Source: JAQBQB01 sp963846925
GTDB taxonomy: Bacteria > Gemmatimonadota > Gemmatimonadetes > Gemmatimonadales > Gemmatimonadaceae
Length of the DNA stretch: 64,000 nt
Reading direction: 5' to 3'
Assembly (NCBI GenBank): GCA_963846925.1
Contig: CAWJXW010000020.1
Location: 1-64,000, forward strand
The position numbers and the translations under genes were made by a program. The notes beneath the pieces were generated by a model. The model was not told the origin of the DNA. It saw only the letters and a program-made list of their open reading frames with translations, and searched no databases. Shown in pieces: positions 1 to 12,302 of this stretch. Within the stretch, counting starts at the first letter, position 1; every line of letters starts with the position of its first letter.

Positions 1-2462
<2,462 letters not shown>

Positions 2463-2575
2463 GGTCGGTCGGGGGCAAAGCGTGAGTCAGACAGGTTGAG
2501 GGGCGAAGACGGCGTCGTCAATGCTCCCTACCCCACGACGTTCGGGCGGGGCGGAAATCGACATCCGGCGGCCGC

Positions 2576-5500
2576 TCAGCGCTTTTCGCCCGCCTGAATT
2601 GCGGCCAGTCGGCGCTTCACGTCTTGAACTTTGGGCTGCAACTCCGGATCGGCGTTCTTCCAGAGATCCAGGAACGAGACGTAGTATGAGGCCGCTTTTT
2701 TGGTATCGCCCTTGGCCTCGTAGAGCTCACCGAGGCGCTTGTAGATCCCGGCGAGGTAACCTCCGTCCACGCCCGGACCGCGCGCCGTCGCCTCGTTCAG
2801 GTAGCGCTCCCAGTAAAAGATGGCCGAGTCCGGGATGGTGGCGAGATCGTAGGCGCGCCCGAGGTCGCGGTCACCGCAGCGAGCGCAGTCGCCAACCGGA
2901 CCGTCAGGCAGCGAATCTGACGCCCAGATCTCGCGCACGGCATCGAGCGGCCGCTTCTCCGCCATCGCGATCTCCGCCAACACGGAGTGCCGCGCCGGTT
3001 GGCTATTCAGACGAATGGCGGTGTCCTTCACGTCCGCGTCGAACTGCGCGATCATCGCGCGCGCCTTGTCGGTCTTGCCGGCGAGGGCATAATACGCGGC
3101 GAACTGGAAGTACGGCCGCTGCTCTACGGGCAGTGTGCGTAGCGGAACCTGAGCAAGCGCGGCGTCGAGCGCGCGTGCCCCCCGATCCTTCTCGTCGAAG
3201 TACCAGATCGCGATAGAAGCAGATCCGAGTGAGTCGCCGAGCGGATTGACCGGTACGCCTCGCGCGGCGTTCAGCGCGGTCGCTTCTCTCGAGAGTGCAC
3301 GCGCCTCCTTCAATCGTCCTCGCAGTTGCGCGTACTGCGCGAGCGAGCTCACCGCGCCAAGCTTGAAGATCGGATTGGGGTTGTCGCGCTCCTTCTTCCA
3401 GAATGCTTCGGCGGAGTCGTACTGGCCGCGCTTATACAGGAAGATCACCGGGTACACTTGTGAAGCGCGGGCCGCCGGGAATCGCTTCGCCATCTCGCGG
3501 TACAGCGATTCGGCCTCGGCTGCCTTTCCGTCGGCGACGAGCGTGCCGGCGTGATTGCCCATGCTGATCTGCGACGCACGCAAGGAACGATTGACGGCGG
3601 TGTAGAGCGATTCGGCCCGCGCGAATTGCCGGCGACTTCGCAGCTGGTTGGCGAGGTTGACCGCCGCCGTCATATCCGACGTGTCGATGTTGAGCGCTTG
3701 CTGGAACGCCTCCGCGGCTTTCTGTCGGTTGAGTCCGGGGCCGGTGGAGTAGTACGTCGCGATGGTGAGATAGCGTTCCCTGTCCGGCAACCGGTCGCGG
3801 AATTGATAGGCACGCGTCAACGCGCTGTCGCTCTGCGCCCGCGGCATGCCCATGTTGCTCAGCGCGACGCCGAGCTTTCGGTACGCCATGGCGAACGTCG
3901 TGTCCTTCGCCACGGCTTCGCGCAGGAGCTGAGCGGCTTTCACGTAGTCGCCGCTCAGATCGAATGCACGGTTCGCGTCGGCGTATTTCTGCAGCGCCTC
4001 GAGCGACGACGTGGTGACCTGGTCCAGCGCCGGGGCATCGCGCACAGATTTGAGCGACTCGCCGATTCGGCCGCGCAACTTGCGCGTGAGGTCGTCGATC
4101 GCCTCGAGCAGCTCGCTCGTTCCGTTCACCGTTTTTCGATATGCGGCGAGCTCGCTGCCCGAATCGGCGGATACGAGACGGATGGCAACGACATAGCCGG
4201 CGCCGAGCTGCGTGACGTCGCCCGCGACGATGGCCTTCACGCCTTCGCGCTGCGCGATCTCGCGCGCGAGAGGCAGGTCCAGCGGCGTCGACGCGGGCTT
4301 TTGCGCGCGGGTGAGCGCGGCAGCGATCGCCGTCGGCGGCATGATCGACACTACCTTCGATTGTCCGAGGTTCGTACGCACGGCCTCCGTCACCACGTGC
4401 GAGAGCGACGAATCCTTGCCCGCGTTGAAGTCGACGACGAGCAACCGCTCACGGCCATGCAGCGTTCCGGCGGCGAGCAGCGACGCCGCGGGCCCAACGC
4501 CGAACAGGCGCATGATCATGATCGCGGCGACGGCGGCGGCAAACGCACCCACTGCAACCCCACCGCCGCGGAACGCGCGGCGCCAAGTCATGTGAGCGCT
4601 GAGGGCATGCGACGTTCGGTATGCGAGCGCCGTTAACAGAGCGACGGCGAGCCCGATGACCGCGAGGATCAACCCGCCGGAGAACACCCAGTCGGGGAGG
4701 CCGAAGCCGACCACCGCCGCCTTCGCCAGCACGGCGACCGCCGCGAGCGCCGCCGACGGCCGCAACCAACGCACGCGTGCCTGCGTGCGGCCCGGAGAGC
4801 AGCGACGGCGTCGCATGTGAACCGGTGGTGACCGCCGAATCCAGTGCGCCCGCGATCTCGGTTGCCGACTGCGGCCGTGACTCGGGCTCCTTGGCCAGAC
4901 AGCGCATCACCAGTTCGGCGAGCGCCGGCGGGGTGTCCGGGCGGAGCGAGTCGATCGGAACCGGTTGCTCGGTGAGGTGCGCGACGAGCGTCTTCTGCGG
5001 CGTGCGTCCCGCGAACGGCGGCTTCCCCGTGAGGAGCTCGTAGGCCATGCAGCCGAACGAATAGATGTCCGACCGGTGGTCGACGTTCGGATCGCCCGAC
5101 GCCTGCTCGGGCGAGATGTACGCCGGTGTGCCGATCGACGTCCCGAGCTGCGTGAGCGCGCCGGTGTCCTTGTCGCTCGGTCGCCGCGACCTGCCGCGAG
5201 CGCCTTGGCGATGCCGAAGTCGGTGACGACGGCGCTGCCGCCGCTCAGCAGCACGTTGTCCGGCTTGATGTCGCGGTGCACTACGCCGCGTTCGTGCGCG
5301 TAGGCCAGCGCGCGGGCGACGTCGCGCAGAATGCTCACCACTTCCGATATGGACAACGAGCCACCGCGATCCAGCCGCGCGCGCAGCGATTCGCCCTCGA
5401 CGAACGGCATCGAGTAATAGGGAATGCCGTCGAGCTCGCCCGCGGCGAGTAGCGGAACGATCTGCGCCTGCTGGAGCCGCGCGGCCAACTGGATCTCGCG

Positions 5501-5683
5501 CCGAAACCGGTCGACGTTCACGCCGGCGACGAGATCGGGGTGCAGCACTTTCACCACGACCTTGCGTCCGAGCGCCGTCTCCTCCGCGACGAAGACGCGG
5601 GACATGCCGCCGCCGCCGAGCTCGCGCTCGAGGACGTATGCGGAGCCCAGGGCCCTCTGAAGTTGGTCGCGAAGCTCGGTCAT
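2576..5683 (-). CDS. Serine/threonine protein kinase with C-terminal TPR region (frame broken twice)
   Basis: A Hanks-type kinase joined to a membrane segment and a long TPR-like region. From ATG 5681-5683 the kinase shows the glycine loop ELGGGGMSRVF (residues 21-31), Lys45 in VVVKVL, HRDIKPDN (136-143) and DFG at 155-157. The frame shifts near 5190, after which GTSIGTPAYISPEQ and YELLTGKPPFAG continue the kinase, and shifts again near 4790, just before two or three membrane helices. The remaining ~600 residues contain a stretch resembling the TolB-like part of such kinases (GVKAIVAGDVTQLGAGYVVA) and then repeated TPR helices to the stop at 2576. An ATG at 5747-5749 would add 22 residues with no kinase homology, so 5683 is preferred. 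It probably phosphorylates cytoplasmic partners and scaffolds them through TPRs; targets unknown. The adjacent ADOP permease, on the same strand, may be co-transcribed. Confidence 0.85.
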
Positions 5684-5797
5684 GCCTGCGGTCCCGGGTG
5701 GGTGGTGCGGCCTGATAAACGTACGGCGCGGAACGTGAGATGTCTTCAATCCATTCGGACGCCCGAGCGCCTTAGAGCGGACAGCCTTGGGGTAGTT

Positions 5798-6673
5798 CTA
5801 GCGTTGGCGCAGATGCGGGTGCTGCTCGACTAGGCTGCTCGCGCTCGCGACGCTGAGGATCTCGCCCGCGGGCGGCCAGGCGACATCCTCTCCTCGTGCG
5901 GGCCAGATGCACTCGATTCTCCGCTCCTCGTTGCAGGAGGCGCTCGCGCGGAACCCTCGTCCATCGAAGAACAGAACTTGCAGCATGAGTCGAAACATCC
6001 CCAGACTTACCAATACACCCGGCTGCTCGATCGACTCGGAATTTGAAACAATGATCCCGTCGGTCGTGACGAAATTGGACAGTCGGACGCGACACCGGAA
6101 AAAACGCGTCGCGAAAATCATGTTTGGAGTGCCGGGGGCCGCGATCGAAACGAGACAGTCTCTCGGCGGTTTGTTATGAATGTGGAAATCGGAGGGTAGG
6201 TAGCCCGCCAGGCTGCGCTCTGGGTACACGCAGTCAGCCACAAACGCGGTTTTGAGCGCCCACGTCGTCAACAGCCGTTGGCTCTCCAGAGTGAGCACGA
6301 CGGGTTTGGTGGCCGGTGGAATGGCCCGGCGCTTGTCGACGCCCATAAAGATCAGCGGCGCGAGAACGGACTTGGCGGTCCCCTCAAGCCTCCCCATCCA
6401 GCCACCGTTGCATTCCTCGCATACCCGCCGAACGGTCGTAGTAATCGAACCGGATTCGTAGGTCCTCTTCGCCCGCAGCCCCTCCCACGGGGTCAATGAG
6501 CCCATCGCCGTTTCGAGCTCTTCGTTGGCCATCTCGCAGAGCCACGCGGGCCAGACATGCTCCTCGTTCAGATTCTCCCCGCCACAGAAGATGCAGCGGC
6601 GTTTGCTGGTTTCGTTTGACACCGTTTGTCGCGAGTTTGGCACTGTTTCTGTCACTGACCCCACGCCAATCAT
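5798..6673 (-). CDS. HNH-like zinc-binding protein, possible nuclease
   Basis: A 291-residue protein with an N-terminal zinc-finger and HNH-like pattern: CIFCGG (two Cys), then EEHVWPAWL about ten residues on, then CEECNGGWM some fifty residues later. This arrangement (CxxC, EHxxPxWL, CxxCNxGW) occurs in HNH-fold proteins, some of them nucleases. The rest has no domain I recognise. Base composition is visibly poorer in G+C than the neighbours, and the gene sits directly behind the tRNA-Ile terminator, both hints of acquisition. The ATG at 6671-6673 lies only 8 bp from the terminator hairpin and has no ribosome-binding site, so the real start may be a GTG further in, close to SNETSKRRCIFC. It might belong to a defence or repair function, but no partner gene is next to it. 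Nuclease activity is inference. Confidence 0.6.
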   Translation of the reverse strand: MIGVGSVTETVPNSRQTVSNETSKRRCIFCGGENLNEEHVWPAWLCEMANEELETAMGSLTPWEGLRAKRTYESGSITTTVRRVCEECNGGWMGRLEGTAKSVLAPLIFMGVDKRRAIPPATKPVVLTLESQRLLTTWALKTAFVADCVYPERSLAGYLPSDFHIHNKPPRDCLVSIAAPGTPNMIFATRFFRCRVRLSNFVTTDGIIVSNSESIEQPGVLVSLGMFRLMLQVLFFDGRGFRASASCNEERRIECIWPARGEDVAWPPAGEILSVASASSLVEQHPHLRQR

Positions 6674-6680
6674 GGCGCTG

Positions 6681-6716
6681 AAAAGCCCCGCGATCAGCTA
6701 ACTGATTGCGGGGCTT
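6681..6716 (-). terminator. Rho-independent terminator of tRNA-Ile
   Basis: A 15-bp stem (6683-6697 pairing with 6702-6716, one G-T pair) closes a CTAA loop. Read on the minus strand the stem is followed by TTTT (complement of 6681-6684). It lies 14 bp beyond the 3' end of tRNA-Ile on the same strand, where a terminator is expected. Confidence 0.85.
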
Positions 6717-6729
6717 GAGGAAATTTCAG

Positions 6730-6803
<74 letters not shown>

Positions 6804-6972
6804 TTACGGGCATTTTCATCGAACCGGGAAACCTAGCGGGATTCGCCGACTCGGTCAATCAGAAACGCGTTCCCGCAAAGACGAGAGAGCGAGAAGCCGA
6901 ACCTCGCTTCTCGCCCTCTCGACGTTCTAACTCGAGTTGCGTCACCATTGATCCGGCTACCGCCTTCGTTCC

Positions 6973-7671
6973 TTATGGATTCAGGAACATCTGGAACCCG
7001 AGCGAGACCACGACGTCGTTCTGCCGCCGCTCACCGAACGAGATCGATTGTCCGTTCGTCGCGTCTTTGAACCCGAGGTTCGCCTGATACAGGTAGTCCT
7101 CACCGCGAAGCCGCAGTGAGAAGTTGTCCGTCAGGCGGAGCCGCGTGCACAGCGACATCACGGCACCGACATCCGTCAGGCCGGTGAAGCTACCCTCGGC
7201 GTCCGACTTGTAGGCCGACCCGTTACGCGTGATGAGCGCGGGCCCAAAGCCTAGGCGGACGTTGTAGTCGCTTTCGGGAGGCAGCAGTTGAAACATGAGC
7301 TTCGCGCTGCCCAGCCAAACGTTCGCATTGTCTCGGCCCGAACCCGGCGTGAAGTTTCCGCCTTCGTTGATGAAGCCTTCACTCTTCAGGGCGCTGCTCG
7401 AATAGAGCAACCCTCCTTCGAGCCCCACGCGATCCGTGACCCAGAAGCTGCCCGTGGTCCCGAACGCCACGCTGCTTCGGTGACGCGCTGACACGGCGGC
7501 CGAAACGCCCCCCGCCGCTAAGCTCGTCTGCACCAGGTCCGCGGACGGCACGTAGACGCCGACGTACGGCGTGACGATGAACTTGCCGGCGAGCTGTGCC
7601 GGCGCGTTGGCCGGCGCGAGGACTGCTGCCGAGGCGATCATCAACAACGTTGCCATTCGAGTCTTCTTCAT
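6973..7671 (-). CDS. Secreted outer-membrane beta-barrel protein
   Basis: A 232-residue protein with a classic signal peptide (MKKTRMATLLMIASAAVLAPANAPAQ, charged start then a hydrophobic core ending ANAPAQ) followed by alternating hydrophobic/polar strands typical of an eight-stranded OmpW/OmpA-type barrel: FIVTPYVGVYVPS near the start, YNVRLGFGPALI in the middle, and a C-terminal strand VVVSLGFQMFLNP. The start at 7669-7671 has a strong ribosome-binding site, GGGGGGAACT directly before ATG. No catalytic motif is visible. A structural or small-molecule channel role in the outer membrane is inferred. It is followed by about 170 bp without a gene before the tRNA. Confidence 0.7.
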   Translation of the reverse strand: MKKTRMATLLMIASAAVLAPANAPAQLAGKFIVTPYVGVYVPSADLVQTSLAAGGVSAAVSARHRSSVAFGTTGSFWVTDRVGLEGGLLYSSSALKSEGFINEGGNFTPGSGRDNANVWLGSAKLMFQLLPPESDYNVRLGFGPALITRNGSAYKSDAEGSFTGLTDVGAVMSLCTRLRLTDNFSLRLRGEDYLYQANLGFKDATNGQSISFGERRQNDVVVSLGFQMFLNP

Positions 7672-7843
7672 AGTTCCCCCCAGTTGGAAGACCGACTGAA
7701 TGGTGCTTCCTCGAGCTCTCGGGAAACATCGGGGAACCGCGAAATACCATGAGGGGTGTGCGCGTCAGGGAATACTCTTACTGAAAGTGGGAAGGTGGCA
7801 AACGGTAGGGCTCGCCGCTCCCTAAGCGAAGACTGGCGCGGGG

Positions 7844-8932
7844 CTACCGCCCGAGCCAGTCCATCACGTCGAACGCCTGAGACATCTGGATCGCGATGGC
7901 GTGGCCGCCCTGTCCTTTGAATCCCCCTCCGGGCTTTACCCACCAGCGATCGCCGCGCACCGACACCTTGAGCAGCGCGCTCGTCGACACGCGATAGCCG
8001 CCGCCGATCTCGCCGTCGACGAAATCGGTGAGGCGGCCGGCGTACGTTCCGCCCACGGTGGTCGCGGCGCGAATGAATGGATAGTCGTTTCGCTCCGCTC
8101 GGCCGGCGAGGAAAAAGCGCGGAGTGAACGTGTACTTCACTTCGCCATAGTAGGTGAAACCGGTGATCGAACCGCGAGCCGGCAGGTCGTACGTACCTCG
8201 TGCCGCCTCGACGTGCGTCTCCAGATAACCGCGCGCGTATGAGGCGTCCAACGCCGCAACTCGTTGATGGAGATCGGACCAGCTCGTCCCCGCCGGGAGC
8301 GAGAGGGAGTCGTCCCTGTTCAGGTACGAGCCGACGGTGAACGAACCGCCGAGTCTCAGGCCGACGATCGGCGTGATCCCCCCGCCGACGGCGGGGCGCA
8401 GTCTCGGGCTGGGTTCCGGCTCGTAGCCGACGTGTGTCGTCGGCAGCGAAACCATCGCCACGCGATAGTCGAAGATGCTCACGCGTCCGGAGACCTTCAC
8501 GCCCACCGGATACTGCAGCGTGTATCCGTCGGGCATGCCGATGAGCGGATTGCGCGTCGAGAAGTGACGCGGCGCGAACGTGCCGATGACGGGCGTCATC
8601 TTGCCGACGTCCACCACGAACGCCGGCGTCTGCGCGTAGCGCACGCCGAGCTGGTTGCCCCAGAAGCTGGTCGTCGTGCTGCGTTCCGATCCCGCAGGGC
8701 CGCTTTCGCCATAGCCCTCGGCATAGAACACGAGCCCGCGCACCGGCTCGGCGGCGCCCCACAGATCGAGACGCACCAACCCGGCGGGGCGTCCGCCGTT
8801 TCTCGTGAGCAGGTTCGACGAGTTATTAGTGAACCAACCCTCGCCGTCGGCGATGCCCTGCACGAGAACGCCGCCCTGCGCGCGCGCTGGGGAGGCTGCG
8901 AGTAACGCGAGCAGCAGCGCGCAAATGAGACG
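7844..8932 (-). CDS. Outer-membrane porin-like barrel protein with no normal start codon
   Basis: From a GTG at 8861-8863 the frame encodes 339 residues rich in strand-like segments (GLVRLDLWGAAEPV, FTYYGEVKYTFTPRFFLAGR, LKVSVRGDRWWVKPG) and Gly/Tyr, as in porin-type barrels. Reading upstream in the same frame gives a clear signal peptide, LICALLLALLAASPARAQ, between 8864 and 8932, so the GTG is internal. An in-frame stop at 8951-8953 precedes it and no ATG, GTG or TTG lies between. The 5' end is embedded in repeat-like DNA (8930-9022), which may have removed the original start; a one-base assembly error is the alternative. The preceding gene on this strand is the hybrid histidine kinase. Substrate unknown. 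Confidence 0.65.
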   Translation of the reverse strand, partial: RLICALLLALLAASPARAQGGVLVQGIADGEGWFTNNSSNLLTRNGGRPAGLVRLDLWGAAEPVRGLVFYAEGYGESGPAGSERSTTTSFWGNQLGVRYAQTPAFVVDVGKMTPVIGTFAPRHFSTRNPLIGMPDGYTLQYPVGVKVSGRVSIFDYRVAMVSLPTTHVGYEPEPSPRLRPAVGGGITPIVGLRLGGSFTVGSYLNRDDSLSLPAGTSWSDLHQRVAALDASYARGYLETHVEAARGTYDLPARGSITGFTYYGEVKYTFTPRFFLAGRAERNDYPFIRAATTVGGTYAGRLTDFVDGEIGGGYRVSTSALLKVSVRGDRWWVKPGGGFKGQGGHAIAIQMSQAFDVMDWLGR

Positions 8933-9022
8933 GCCTGACCGCTTGACCGGCTAGACGGCTTGACCGGGCTAACGGCGTCTCGCGGCTGTCCACCGGTCGA
9001 CCGGTCCAGCCGGTCCAGCCCC
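8930..9022. repeat. Intergenic repeat words (GACGGCTTGACCGG and ACCGGTCGACC type)
   Basis: The stretch is built from variants of two words: GACCGCTTGACCGG, GACGGCTTGACCGG and GGGCTAACGG on the left, then CCACCGGTCGACCGGTCCAG with CCGGTCCAGCC on the right. The first resembles the repeat behind lepA (31442-31514), the second the 8-bp GGTGGACC family elsewhere in the window. It lies between the histidine kinase stop and the porin-like gene and overlaps the place where that gene's start should be. Confidence 0.55.
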
Positions 9023-9027
9023 TCAGT

Positions 9028-11430
9028 TCAGTCCGCGGCATTTGCCCCCGCCCCCTTGTGCGCGTCGAGCGCCGAGCGAATGACGCGCGCGAGTGTCGAG
9101 GGAGTGAAGGGTTTGCGGACGAATACCACCGAGGGATCGAGCTCGTACTGCGAAAGCGCGTCGTCGGCATAGCCCGACATGTAGACGACGAGCGGGCGGT
9201 CCTTCATCGACGCGTATTTGGCGACGAGCTGCGGCCCGCTGGTGCGCGGCATCACGATGTCGGTGAGCAGCAGATCGACGCGGCGCGCGCCGGCGATCTC
9301 GATCGCTTCCTGGGCGTCGCGCGCCACGAGCACGGTGTAGCCGCGCTCCTGGAGCGTGCGTCGCGCGAGGATGCGGACGTCTTCCGCGTCTTCGACGATG
9401 AGCACGGTCTCCGTGCCGCGCGGCAGCTCGCCTTCATCCGGCGTTTGCTCTTCGCCGCCGCCGACCATCTCCGACGCCGGCAGCGCGATCGTGAACGACG
9501 TGCCGCTGCCCGGCGCGCTGTCGACGCGAATCGTTCCGCCCGACTGGTTCACGATGCCGTACACGGTCGACAGCCCGAGCCCGGTGCCCTTCCCCGGTTC
9601 CTTGGTCGTGAAGAACGGCTCGAACGCCCGGTCGCGGACGTCGTCGGTCATGCCTGCGCCTGTGTCGCTCACCGACAATTCAACCGCGCTCGGGCGATCG
9701 GACGTCACAACGGTCCGTGTGGCGATCGTGAGCTTGCCGCCCCGCCCGGTCATCGCGTCGCGCGCGTTGACGGCGAGGTTGAGCAGAACCTGCTCGAGCT
9801 GCCCGCGGTCGGCCCGCACGCGGGCGAGCGGGCCGGCGGACTCGATGCGCAGCTCGATGTGTTCACCGATGATGCGCTGGAGCATCGGGGCGATTCCATC
9901 GACCACCGCGCCGAGATCGAGCACGGTCGGCTGCAGCACCTGCTTGCGGCTGAACGCGAGCAGCTGGTGCGTGAGGTTCGCCGCGCGGTCGGAGGCGTCG
10001 ACGACCTGGCGCAGATCGGCTGCTTCGGGCGTGCCTGACGGCGTGCGCATCAACGCGAGCTGCGTGTAGCCGGTGATGACCGTTATGAGATTGTTGAAGT
10101 CGTGCGCGATGCCGCCGGCGAGCGTGCCGATCGCCTCGAGCTTCTGCGACTGGCGGAGCTGCGCCTGGCTCTCGCGCAGCGCCTGCTCGACGCGCCGCCG
10201 CTCGCTGATCTCGTCGGTGAGCACGACGTTCGCCGTGATCAGCTCGGCCGTCCGCTCCTCGAGCTCCCGGCGGCGGGTGGCGAGCGAATCCATGAGCTGG
10301 TTGAACGATTCGTTGAGCGTGCGCACCTCGAGCGCCTCGTTGGACGCGTCGAAGCCACCCTGACGCTCTTCCGCCGCGGCGCCGGAGCGCATGTAGCCGA
10401 CGAAGCGTTTTACCGGGCCGAGGACCGTGCGCGCCGTGAACGCCGCACCGACCGCCGCGACGAACACGGCGAACGCGCCGTAGACGAAGAACTTCGTCCG
10501 CAGCGGGCGCATGAGGGCGGTGACCCGCGCGGTGAGCGGATGCAGCATCCAGAGCCGCACCGGCTCTCGCGCCTGCGTCTCCCCGAGGAGAACGGGGGCC
10601 ACGACGTAGTCGGCGCCGTGGACGCGCACGACGGCCGCCGCGGTGTCGGTGCCGCGCGCCACGAGGAGCGGCGCGGCCGCGGCAGCGTCGACGACCGAGT
10701 CGCCCGCGCCGACGACGGTCCCACCGGCGGTGAGAATTACGCCGGCGTCCGACGTGGCACGCGCCGACGCGATGAACGCCGAGTCGAGGCGCCGACCCAA
10801 CACGAGCGAGCCGAGCGTGATGCCGGCCTGCACGAGCGGATACGCGGCGACCTGATAGTAGCCGACGTCGGTGCGAAGCACGCCCAGCCCGCCCACGTCC
10901 GCCGGCGCGCGCGGGTCGAGCGCGCTGGCGACCGCGCCGAGCGCCGTGAGGTTCATTCCTCGAGGCACGGTGATGCCGCCCGATCCCGCCGCGGCAAAGA
11001 CCCGGCCTGAGTCGTCGGTCACGAGAAGCAGATCCCCGTCGACGCGGCGCAGCCGCGTGCGGAGCTCGTCCTCCATCGTGTTGACGAGATCCGTACGTGA
11101 GCGCCCGGCCGTGTTCTTCTCGACGCGGTAGATCGAGAGGTCGTACTGGAAGCTCGGCACCTGCGTGATGAGGCCCGCCGCGGAGACGAGCTGCGACGCG
11201 TCGTGCGCTTCGATTTGCTGCAGCGTCTTCTGGTTGCGCTGCAGCTCGGCGTTGAGCGAGCGTTCGGTCTCGCCGCGGATTTCCACGCTCAGCGCGAGAA
11301 ACGCGAGCAGAACCACGATCGCCGTCACCAGGGCGCCGAGCGCGGCGAGCTTGACGCTCAACGCGCTGCGGCGAAGCCGCATGAAGAGCGACGCTCCGGA
11401 CTCGGCGGGTGTGTTCGACGCGGCCATCAT
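9028..11430 (-). CDS. Membrane hybrid histidine kinase with receiver domain
   Basis: An 800-residue hybrid sensor kinase. Helix 1 (about 26-48) and helix 2 (about 313-333) bracket a ~260-residue extracytoplasmic sensor region, probably a double-CACHE-like fold. A HAMP segment (about 334-390) and short coiled coil follow. The HisKA box is GTLAGGIAHDFNN with the phospho-accepting His443. Then come the ATPase N box (NLAVNARDAM), G1 (DTGAGM), F box (FEPFFTTK) and G2 (GKGTGLGLS). The C-terminal receiver has the acidic pair in IVEDAED, phospho-Asp724 in LLTDIVMP and Lys773 in VRKP. Such proteins autophosphorylate and pass phosphate internally and then to a phosphotransfer protein or act through the receiver. 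No DNA-binding output domain or separate regulator is encoded nearby. Frame intact; the stimulus is unknown. Confidence 0.93.
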   Translation of the reverse strand: MMAASNTPAESGASLFMRLRRSALSVKLAALGALVTAIVVLLAFLALSVEIRGETERSLNAELQRNQKTLQQIEAHDASQLVSAAGLITQVPSFQYDLSIYRVEKNTAGRSRTDLVNTMEDELRTRLRRVDGDLLLVTDDSGRVFAAAGSGGITVPRGMNLTALGAVASALDPRAPADVGGLGVLRTDVGYYQVAAYPLVQAGITLGSLVLGRRLDSAFIASARATSDAGVILTAGGTVVGAGDSVVDAAAAAPLLVARGTDTAAAVVRVHGADYVVAPVLLGETQAREPVRLWMLHPLTARVTALMRPLRTKFFVYGAFAVFVAAVGAAFTARTVLGPVKRFVGYMRSGAAAEERQGGFDASNEALEVRTLNESFNQLMDSLATRRRELEERTAELITANVVLTDEISERRRVEQALRESQAQLRQSQKLEAIGTLAGGIAHDFNNLITVITGYTQLALMRTPSGTPEAADLRQVVDASDRAANLTHQLLAFSRKQVLQPTVLDLGAVVDGIAPMLQRIIGEHIELRIESAGPLARVRADRGQLEQVLLNLAVNARDAMTGRGGKLTIATRTVVTSDRPSAVELSVSDTGAGMTDDVRDRAFEPFFTTKEPGKGTGLGLSTVYGIVNQSGGTIRVDSAPGSGTSFTIALPASEMVGGGEEQTPDEGELPRGTETVLIVEDAEDVRILARRTLQERGYTVLVARDAQEAIEIAGARRVDLLLTDIVMPRTSGPQLVAKYASMKDRPLVVYMSGYADDALSQYELDPSVVFVRKPFTPSTLARVIRSALDAHKGAGANAAD

Positions 11431-11443
11431 GAGAAAGGCTGCG

Positions 11444-12302
11444 TTACGGCTTGGGCGCCGGAGCGAGCGGAATGTTGAAGTCCATCGTCGTCGTCTGTCC
11501 GGCAGCGACGTGGATCCGCTTCACGACCGCGTTGGCCCGCTCGTGCCACCCGACGATGGTGTAGTCGCCGGCGGGGACGTCGTCGATCACGTAATGGTGA
11601 TCGTCGGCGGGCGAGGCGAAAAACGGATTGGGACGCACGAGCACGACCGCGCTCATGTCCTGATGAATGTGGCAGAACACCAGGACGGTTCCCGGCGTGT
11701 CGAACGTCCAGGACTTGGACGAGCCCTTGGGGTACCGGCCGAGGTCGAACCCCTTCCCGTTTGGAGCGGCTTCGCTCGAGAGCGAGAACACATTGTGATA
11801 GACGTTGTCCTCGTTGGGAAACTGGACAACGGCGCCGCGGAGAACCGGGAGGACGTGGGGGACGAAACGCTCATCGCGCTGGGCGATGCTGCCGCGGCGA
11901 TAGCGCTCGGCGCGCTCGGGGCCTGCCGGGAGCGTGGTCGAGTCGCCCTCGAGGTAGATGACGACGTTCTTCAGCTCCGCGGCCAGTTGGTCGCGGGAGC
12001 GCGGCGCGGGCGGGATGGAGCCGGTGCCGGGGTCGGCGTAGATGCGGAAGTCCGGCCGTCGCGCGGCCAGCGCCGTGGAGACGACGACGTTGCCGGGATT
12101 CGATGACTGACCGGTGGACCGGTTGACGGGAAGCGGCGAACGCATGTCTGAAGTCCGACGCCTGACGGCTGGGCAGTTCACCGGTCCACCGGTCCACCGG
12201 TCCACCGGTCCACCCCACAGCCGCGGCGACGACGATCGCGTGGAGCGAGAAGCGTCGACCGTGCCGCGAAGCCGCGCTTCTCGTCCCGCGTCCTTCACTC
12301 AC
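11444..12302 (-). CDS. Cupredoxin-like secreted protein, signal peptide separated by a repeat insertion
   Basis: The C-terminal part contains a plastocyanin-like domain: strand RFVPHVLPVLRGAVVQFPN, DNVYHNVFS (His ligand), and VLVFCHIHQDM (Cys and His ligands), followed by a carboxypeptidase-regulatory-like segment (GDYTIVGWHERANAVVK). Type-1 copper binding is likely. A GTG at 12300-12302 overlaps the upstream stop (GTGA) and opens a frame with a signal peptide ending SLHAIVVAAAVG. That frame then enters the 8-bp repeat DNA and is not the frame of the cupredoxin domain, which continues from NPGNVVVSTAL near 12098. The gene as given therefore lacks an export signal in frame: either the repeat disrupted it or one base is wrong. 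A longer alternative frame from 12298 runs through without a signal peptide. Confidence 0.7.
12098..12222. repeat. 8-bp GGTGGACC repeat segment inside the cupredoxin gene
   Basis: About 4.5 tandem units of the GGTGGACC repeat (read as GGTCCACC on the plus strand, 12179-12214), then a non-repeated core with the word TCTGAAGTCCGACGCCTGACG (split by one base from its relatives), then a further ACCGGTGGACCGG unit at 12109-12122. Repeat units at both ends of a ~125-bp block make it look like a discrete insert. Confidence 0.7.

Noticed and set aside
9058..11010. Long plus-strand frames opposite the histidine kinase
   Set aside because: They have Arg/Glu-rich shadow composition and no start signals; the kinase frame has full domain support.
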